DNA from: Marsupella aquatica | Lineage: Eukaryota; Marchantiophyta | Reading direction: 5' to 3' | DNA: 64,000 bases | Assembly (NCBI GenBank): GCA_973895155.1 | Contig: OZ316895.1 | Span: 2,790,001 to 2,854,000, forward strand | The notes under the pieces: model-generated | What the model was told of the DNA's origin: nothing | The model's input: the letters and a program-made list of their open reading frames with translations, nothing else | Databases searched by the model: none | Part shown: one piece after another, positions 57,429 through 64,000 of the stretch | Layout: every line of letters starts with the position of its first letter | Position numbering within the stretch: the stretch's first letter is position 1 | Made by a program: the position numbers and the translations under genes

Positions 57429-57689
57429 CTTCTGCTGCTGCGGAAGACTGGCTCCCTTCTTTGCTTCGCGTCCTGGGCTCAGCACTCCTCACTAGCAACT
57501 CTGGAACCAGCACCGAGACTGGAGAAAGTCGCCGCTTTCAAGTCCCGCCAGGCCACCACAGGACAGGACAGGCCTGGCCTGAGGGGATCCTTCTTCAAGC
57601 ACTGTCTTGTTCTCAAGAAAGGTACTTCGCAGCTACTACAGTGCCCACTACTTCTACTTCTTCGAATCTAGTCTATTCGCATGATTCAA

Positions 57690-58100
57690 TACAGAGAGGA
57701 GAAAAAAAACCTTGGGAAAACAAACATTTCATGCTCTTTCTTTTCATGCCATTTTTTGTTCATCTTTGCCCCATCCCTCGGTGTTTGTGTGCCCCCACAC
57801 TTTCTTCTTTTGCCTTGAAACCGCTGACCCAGCCAACAGAGGATCGACAATCAACTCCAGAGCATCCAGGGTAGCCCACAAGGGGGGTCATACCCAGGAC
57901 CCCCGAGGGAGAGAGGGTTGGACCAGAGCCCCAAAGCGGACCAGCCAGGGGCTGAGGAGAAACCAGGACTCTCATCAGTACACCTCACCCACACACAAAC
58001 TCACCCTCCACAACCCTTGCATGCGGAGGGGGGATTGAACTTGGGACCTCTGGGTTCTAGGCTCATCCCCTCGCTAACTGACCAAAGCCGGTTGGTTCTG
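57690..58100 (-). mobile_element. Repeat containing SINE-like family A, copy 3 (most complete tRNA-like end)
   Basis: Matches segments of 51155-52275 and, over its right half, 6573-6835. On the minus strand its start reads CCGGCTTTGGTCAGTTAGCG (A-box-like) and about 40 nt later AAGTTCAATCCCCC (B-box-like). This is the best-preserved tRNA-like head of the three copies. Confidence 0.6.
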
Positions 58101-60109
58101 CACCCACATTTTCAGTTCTGCCCTGAGTTAGAGTGATGGTCTAAAGGCCTCACTCTAGACAGTACGTCCAGGCGCTTCATTATTAAGATATCATGGTGCT
58201 AAAGAGCAAAGATGCCAAGTCTCCTAGCCTAGTGTATATCATGGTGCCGAAGAACAAAGATGCCAAACTGGGATACAAGATCCCTAAGGCAAAAGACCCA
58301 ATAAAGGGGGACAAGTGAAAGACCTCAAGAGGACTAAAGAGGCCCCACCAATTGCTAATGAACAAAAGCTCACAAATGAATAGAGAAGACAAAAAGCTAG
58401 TTGGCGGAAAACTGAAAATCTTGGTAGAACTTTCACTGGAGTAAACCGATTAGGAGGGTCATGTGGGGCGGCTGCACCAGAGGGCAGGTCGGGGACGTGG
58501 CCGAGGAAGAAAGAGATAGGATGGGGGAATGTGGAGAGGATGGCTTCTGGTCACAGGGTCTGAGGGATGAAGCAAAAGAGAGGACAGCAAAAGAGAGGAC
58601 GGTGAAGCTAGGGGACAAGTCTGCATGTATAGTCTTGTAGTAGGCGAAAGTGAAGTCCCCATGGATCTCAATATTTGACACAATGCCCGGACACTCCAGC
58701 CCACCCTAGATGGCCAGGAGAAAAACATTTCTTGTAGTCAGATAACATTTTTCATGAAATAATCCATATTTTTCTGGTCAAATGGACACCAGAAAATTAT
58801 GTCCCTGTACTCAGTACTCAGATGACACTTTTCTTTGGAACACAAGTCCATACTTTTCTGGTCTACAGCAGCCTGGTCCTGGAAGTGATCCATCGGAGCA
58901 GTACTGTTTGTAGTACCTGTTAGTATTAGGGATTCATCTTGCAGAACATAATGCTCCAATCCACCATAATCTGAAACCATGTCTCTGAGATGGACCTAGC
59001 AGTTTTTGAGACCCCCTTCACCCAAATTTGTCGGTAAATTGGACAGAGTTTTTACTTGGTGAACCGGGTACTTTAAGAGAGTCCCAAAGAACTGTATCAA
59101 TCCCAAGTGCAGGAGACCCAACAGTCATTAAAAGTTATTTAAAATAGTCACAAGAACTATTTTAAAATGATTTAAAACAGTCTACTGTCACGGATTGGCC
59201 AAAATGAAAAGCCCTCGGAAAGGCAACCTTGGGGCCTTTATTCTGGACGAATACATTCACCTTCCACTGAAAAGTGACCGTTCATACAAAAAATATTTAA
59301 TTCAGATCAGCGTCTTACAGTAGATGATTCCATTTGGTATTATTTTGTCAAACGTTGTGGTCCATCCTGGATCTGTTTTCCACTTTTTCGGCTTTGCACG
59401 TTACTGATTATTGAGCTCTGTTTCTTTTGATTGCTCGCCATTGGCTGTTGTGGGACTGCGGGGGGCAGGAGGGGCGACCACCACTCTTTTAAGGAAGATC
59501 TACGGCCAGTATCGCCCCCTTCAAGTGGAAGCAAACTAGATAGCCGTTAGATCTGGAACGCACGGGCTGGTTCCCGGAATGACTGAGCCGGTGGAGGGCC
59601 CGGGGGTACTACTATGTCACGGTTCAGAAGTAAAGTTACTCGTGCAGTTAATGTTCGTAGAGTTTTGATGTCGATGTGTACGAATGGCTGGAATGAATCT
59701 CAGTCGTTTGTAGTTTGAAACGGACGGCCTGGATATGGGTCTTCCTTGGAGTGTACGAACTGAGAGAGGATTTTTCTGAAATGCTCTCCCACAAAACTTG
59801 TCCGTGAAATGTTGCTTTGCACGAACTATCCCAACTCAAACAGCCTGTGCTTTCCCAATGCCCAAGCACATTGCTCGTTGATCTCCCTGGTAGTTTTCTC
59901 TTGTCTCCTCTCCTTTATTGGGGAAAGTGAAGCCCAGGTGGATCACATCACCATGTTGGACACACTACTCCCTCCCTATGGACCACATTTAGGCGTCCAT
60001 GTGAGTTTCAAGCTTCTAATTTGATGATTTTGAATTATTTTAAAAGATTTACTTAGAAACCTTAAAAAGAGTGAGGGGAATGTGATGAAAGGGAGGAGAT
60101 TACCTTAGA

Positions 60110-61040
60110 GGTAAGAAGTGAGGGGAATGTGCAAAAAAAGAAGAAGTCTTGGACAATTCCCCCTTATATATGGGGGAATGTGGATTGAAAAAAAATAGAA
60201 GTCTTGGAGGCCTTCTATTCCTGCTTATATATGGAGGAATGTGGAAATTAATATTCCCCGTTTATGTATGGGGGAATGTGGAAATGGTGAGAAGTATTGG
60301 ACACTTCCCCTTATATATGGGTAGTATTGGTTTTATGCAAAACAAGACATAATTAAAGAGGGGGGAACATTTTGCTTGGACAAAACTTATATTCCAGCCA
60401 AATTCTTTTGGATAAGTCAAAATAGGCATGTATTAGGATGAACATGCTATTAATCGGGTAAGGCCTAGACCATGTTAAATGGTTTATCCATCTTGTCAAT
60501 TTGTCAATCTTCCCATTCTAGCTTGAAAGCTTGAAATGTATAGCTCTATCAATTCTTAAGGAATGTTGGTGATATTATAATATACTCTGACCAGTTGAAA
60601 ACATTCTGGTTTTATGAAATCCGGAAGAGCGTTGGCAAGTGCAGGTGTAAGGGTTGTCGTGGGATTGTAGCTAGGGTTCACAAGCTAGGTCCATCCGACC
60701 ATGACATTTATTGTGGTTTTAAATAAAAAGAAGGTATGCAAAACAAGACATAATAAAAGAGGGGGAGAACATTTTATTTGATGTGAAAAGGGAGAACTCT
60801 TGCACCCCCCTTATACATGGGTAGTTGTGGTTTTAAATAAAAGAAGGTATGCAAAACAAGACATAATAAAAGAGGGGGAGAACATTTTATTTGATGTGAA
60901 AAGGGAGAAGTCTTGGACCCCCCTTATGCATGGCCGGGTAGTTGTGGATTTAAAAAAATAATTAAAAAGGTGTGCGAAACAAGACATAATAATAGAAGAA
61001 GGGGGGGGGAGAGACATTTTGTTTGGACGAAACTTGTATT
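60110..61040. repeat. Tandem array with ~60-bp and ~113-bp units
   Basis: From 60110 to 60330 a ~60-bp motif (agtcttggac, ttcccccttatatatgggg, gaatgtgg) recurs about four times. At 60730-60842 and 60843-60960 a ~113-bp unit (gaaggtatgcaaaacaagac to gtagttgtgg) is repeated almost exactly. A partial third copy extends to about 61030 and a single copy lies near 60330. The two unit types share the cccccttatanatgg element, so they are related. Confidence 0.88.
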
Positions 61041-61319
61041 TGAGTAAGGGCCTCGACCATTCTGTTGAGCTCGCACACCACGAAGATCGATCCATATGCA
61101 TGCTGTGATGATGACGAAAGAAAGCGATAGAGCCCGAGAAAGACCGACGTCCGCTTCTCTGGAGATCAGAGTGCGTTTCGTCGGTCTGAGAAAGCTCATC
61201 ATCATCGTCGAACGGTCTATCTGCTGAGAACCCCGAATTGGAACGGGCTTCTATTCCGAGGTCTCTCTCTCATCTTTAACGTCGTTTCAAGAAATTGCAA
61301 GAATCGCAAAGAGTCTGAG

Positions 61320-61538
61320 ATGTTCGAGAGACTCTTTGCGTCGAGTCTGAGAAGCCAAAGGGGTTCAGCGAGCGTTCAGAACGTATATCATTCGAAGGAA
61401 TCAGAATTGGACTGGACATTGAAACAAGGAAGTGTAGCCAGCCAATTCGACACTCTAGCGAGTCTTGTAGACAGAGCCGCGGAGATCGATCTTGTTTTGG
61501 TAGCGGACGAACGTTCAACTTCATCAGGAGATCAATAG
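61320..61538 (+). CDS. Possible upstream ORF of the AT-hook gene
   Basis: A 72-codon ATG frame starts at 61320 and ends 98 bp before the ATG at 61637, on the same strand. The peptide starts MFERLFASSLRSQRG and matches no family I know. It may be an upstream ORF in the leader, a short protein, or chance. Confidence 0.25.
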   Translation: MFERLFASSLRSQRGSASVQNVYHSKESELDWTLKQGSVASQFDTLASLVDRAAEIDLVLVADERSTSSGDQ

Positions 61539-61636
61539 CTACAAGCTCACGCACCGATCATTGAGATATAGATGAAATCTTCCGTCTGAATTGGACGTGA
61601 GTGACGTAGTTCGTAGTTGATTCGTCGTGAGAGAGG

Positions 61637-62536
61637 ATGCACGCGAGGAAGAAAGCTAAAGCTAGTTCTGAAGATGGTAGAGCAAGCCCGCCGGGAGGGA
61701 AAGAGACGGTGGTTTCGAAGACTGGTAGACACCGGAATTTGGCGCAAGGAGGTGTCAAGAATCACAAACTAGGCTCGAAATGGGAGGAATCGGTGCTAGA
61801 CAAATTGAGGGGAGCGCTTGTGAAGGCTCGTCTGGCACTGCGCGAGAAAAGGGAGAAGAAGAAGGAGCAGTATCTGAGGAGCACGTTAGCGAGGCTGAGA
61901 AAGATCGCAGATGCTGGAAGGCAGCCAGAGGAAGACGAAGAAGTGCCTCCAATGTCACCTCCTCCTATAAAGAGGGGCAGGGGCAGGCCACCTAAGACTG
62001 GTAAATCGCAGCAAGTCTTAGCAGCAGCGGTGGTAACTGAAAGAACGACGAAGATTGTCCTCAAGAAGGCCACAACCACGTCGGAACGGTCTCAAGCAGA
62101 TGAAAGCGACCTCAACGAACCAATTCCATCCGTCACCAAAGTGAAAAGGGGGAGAAAGCCTAAGTCCTTAATCACTACCGCCGACTTTGACGAGGCAGAT
62201 GTCCCACAACTCAGGGCAGAACTGGAGAGGAAAGAAGAGGTAAAGAACAAGTGGCGAAATGCTCTGCAGATTGCTCGCTCTGCACGTCAGCGGAAGAGAG
62301 AGCGCAGGAAAGAGCAGGCGCGAAAGGCAGCAATGACGAGACTTCGGAGGTCTCAAGATAATGAAGCAGTCCGAGATAATATCGCTCAAATGGGGTTTTC
62401 TCTTAGACGCCCGTCCCTCGAAGAATTGAGAGATTTCGCCAGGAAATCGAGGTGTCAGGTGTGTGACACACAAACGCTGTCAAATCCTGTAGAATCCCGT
62501 TGGATAGATAATTTCGGAGGTTCCTTCTTGGTGTGA
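61637..62536 (+). CDS. Basic AT-hook protein with internal duplication, family not recognised
   Basis: A 299-residue frame with ATG at 61637, very rich in Lys and Arg. It has an AT-hook core RGRGRPPK (residues 113-120) and a second, weaker one KRGRKPK (about 170-176), suggesting binding to AT-rich DNA in the nucleus. Two basic helical blocks are alike: residues about 56-90 (LRGALVKARLALREKREKK) and about 198-235 (WRNALQIARSARQRKRERR), each ending LARLRK or MTRLRR. That looks like an internal duplication of a hook-plus-helix module. Near the C-terminus a conserved-looking FSLRRPSLEELRDFARKS precedes CQVC. I do not recognise the family. No introns are needed, though a 3' intron is possible. The G/A-rich codon use and long open frame in a repeat-rich area support a real gene. 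Confidence 0.55.
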   Translation: MHARKKAKASSEDGRASPPGGKETVVSKTGRHRNLAQGGVKNHKLGSKWEESVLDKLRGALVKARLALREKREKKKEQYLRSTLARLRKIADAGRQPEEDEEVPPMSPPPIKRGRGRPPKTGKSQQVLAAAVVTERTTKIVLKKATTTSERSQADESDLNEPIPSVTKVKRGRKPKSLITTADFDEADVPQLRAELERKEEVKNKWRNALQIARSARQRKRERRKEQARKAAMTRLRRSQDNEAVRDNIAQMGFSLRRPSLEELRDFARKSRCQVCDTQTLSNPVESRWIDNFGGSFLV

Positions 62537-64000
62537 AATGTGCCGGTAAAGATGGTGGGAATATTTGCCGAGGCTTCAAATTGAGGATAGCGCCCGGGCC
62601 TGCTGAACAAATAGATCTATTTCACTCCGGTCACATGCCAAAGTTTGAACAAAGAAAGGGCCACACGATTAGATAGGTTAAGTGCTGACTTCACATTATT
62701 CAGACGGTCGGCACAATACGAAAATGGATTGAGTCTTAATTCCATGCTGAAGTACAGAATTGTGAAGCCTTTGCGGCACAAGTTCAATTTGAGATCCAAT
62801 AACAAGATTACTGCCGGCCGGTGGCTTGTAAGCTACAAATTCAAGAACGGGAGAGTAAAAGTTAGAACGAAGTTAAGGTATGGTAGATGTGCCCGTCTGG
62901 TTTTCTATTTTCTATTTTCTTGAGATGATGGATGATAACTAAGTCAAGCTGTGTTGGAGGATGTTGGCCCGCGTTATGTATATATAGCGACGTCTCAATT
63001 TTCTGTCAGGTCCCGTTCGTTAACAGTGATGTGGATGAATTGGAGTCGTGTATGGTTTTCGTCTTGAGATGGGACGATACGTGTAGGTGTTCTCCTGTGT
63101 CCAGCACTGTGGCTCGTCGGACGGCGCACCGTTCTTTCCACCGGAATTCTCTGCAGTCGGCTGCCGTGCTCTACTCTGGCGCATTTCAACTGTGTGGAAC
63201 GCCATCTTGTGGTGCTTCTCGATCTCTCAGTATCACTATATGCGTCTGAGATCTTGAACACAATTTCAGAATGATCAATGCTCTCTTCCATAAATGAGTG
63301 AGCTTTGCCTTGCATTCTAGGACACGGGGCCAATGTGTTATATTTCTTATGACTCTTAATTCTTCTTAATTCTTTATGCCATTGGCGGAAGATATCGGAA
63401 CAATGGCTGCTTCTGTCGGGTCCAAATTAAAGGCAGCTAAGAAAGCGACGTCTCATTTCTGATCATTGGAGGTTAGTATATGACCCCTACCTTGATCCGC
63501 TGTTACAATCAAAGCTGAGGTGGTACGTACTAATAAGAGGAGCTTTGGCTCAGGAAGTTTTCCGGATGCTCCTCATTCTTGAGGATGTTTGTATACTTTA
63601 AGTCTGGAAACCTGTAGTCTTAATACATATCCTCTGAGGTAATCAATATGATCGCTGGTGAGCTGCCGCGTTGCGTTCAGTCCCTCGCTGTGATTCTGGA
63701 TCCCTCAATTCAGGTTTCCACTCATTCTGTTCGGTCCCCCTTTGTTTTGGATCCCTGGATTCTGGATTCACTTAGGTGCTCATTCTTCAGTTTGAGATCC
63801 GAAGGTTGTTGGAAATCCAGGCCGATGCTAATGTCTGAGTTTAGTGCTTTTGCATTAGGACTTCGGTCTGAGGCCGGACGTCGACCTCGTCAGAGGAAGA
63901 CCTCTAAACGATCGATGCCGCCCTGGACATTTACCAACACAAAGTTATCATTTTACTTGGTAATCTACAGACTGAGTCCAATGGCCGGATGCACTCTCCG
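62537..64000. other. Downstream region, no supported gene
   Basis: The region follows the AT-hook gene. Open frames are short, some lack an ATG, and none matches a family. No repeat or RNA was recognised. A gene may continue beyond the window edge. Confidence 0.45.

Larger units (their letters stand above)
56931..61636. other. Intergenic region with repeats
   Basis: The PGAP3 leader side (56931-57690) is C/T-rich on the plus strand and carries a 57-bp tandem duplication. SINE-like family A copy 3 follows. From 58100 to 60100 nothing is recognisable apart from the 58190-58330 repeat shared with 15580-15700. A tandem array covers 60110-61040. The last part is upstream sequence of the AT-hook gene. 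Confidence 0.45.

Noticed and set aside
56852-57874. 340-codon plus-strand frame opposite the PGAP3 start
   Set aside because: Low-complexity Pro/Ser/Leu composition in C/T-rich sequence, partly overlapping PGAP3 exon 1 and a SINE-like repeat; opened further by the 57-bp duplication.
58021-58100. Functional tRNA gene
   Set aside because: A- and B-box-like motifs are present but no full cloverleaf can be folded by eye, and the unit is repeated; treated as a SINE head.
1-64000. CRISPR array, bacterial operon or viral genome
   Set aside because: No regularly spaced direct repeats with unique spacers; introns and plant gene families show a plant nuclear genome. No viral gene set was seen; the viroplasmin-like domain alone, inside a transposon, is not evidence of a virus.

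Overview
This window is nuclear DNA of a land plant. Its conserved genes match plant-specific protein architectures: a cutin-type glycerol-3-phosphate acyltransferase, a SCAR/WAVE subunit NAP1, and an SBDS protein with the plant-type C-terminal zinc finger. Introns are about 100-1050 bp, with GT-AG and also U12-type borders. Gene density is roughly one conserved gene per 10 kb, separated by repeats. A bryophyte or other early-diverging plant would fit these compact genes, but the species cannot be fixed by reading alone.

Six conserved cellular genes were assembled, all on the minus strand: GPAT (1825-4143, 2 exons), DPM3 (19587-20193, 2 exons), NAP1 (24122-28360, one uninterrupted 1412-codon frame), SBDS (34937-37747, 5 exons), POLE2/DPB2 (44674-49922, 13 exons, two of its introns U12-type) and PGAP3/PER1 (54145-56930, 5 exons). 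They serve unrelated housekeeping tasks: cutin lipid synthesis, dolichol-phosphate mannose synthesis, actin nucleation control, 60S ribosome maturation, DNA replication and GPI-anchor remodelling. They do not form a pathway cluster. One plus-strand gene at 61637-62536 encodes an unrecognised basic AT-hook protein.

Two complete DNA transposons are present. A Mutator-like element (about 10345-15477) has ~350-bp terminal inverted repeats and a multiply broken transposase. It also carries a convergent intact gene whose C-terminus is an RNase H1-type hybrid-binding (viroplasmin-like) domain. A PIF/Harbinger element (38384-42514) has 16-bp perfect terminal repeats, a TTA target duplication, an intact Myb/SANT-like ORF1 and a transposase stopped by two C-to-T-type nonsense codons.

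The remaining sequence is gene-poor and rich in repeats. It holds two families that look like tRNA-derived SINEs, several tandem arrays and relics. The most interesting points are the Mutator element with its hybrid-binding-domain gene, the AT-AC and GT-AG U12 introns in POLE2, and the intron-free NAP1.
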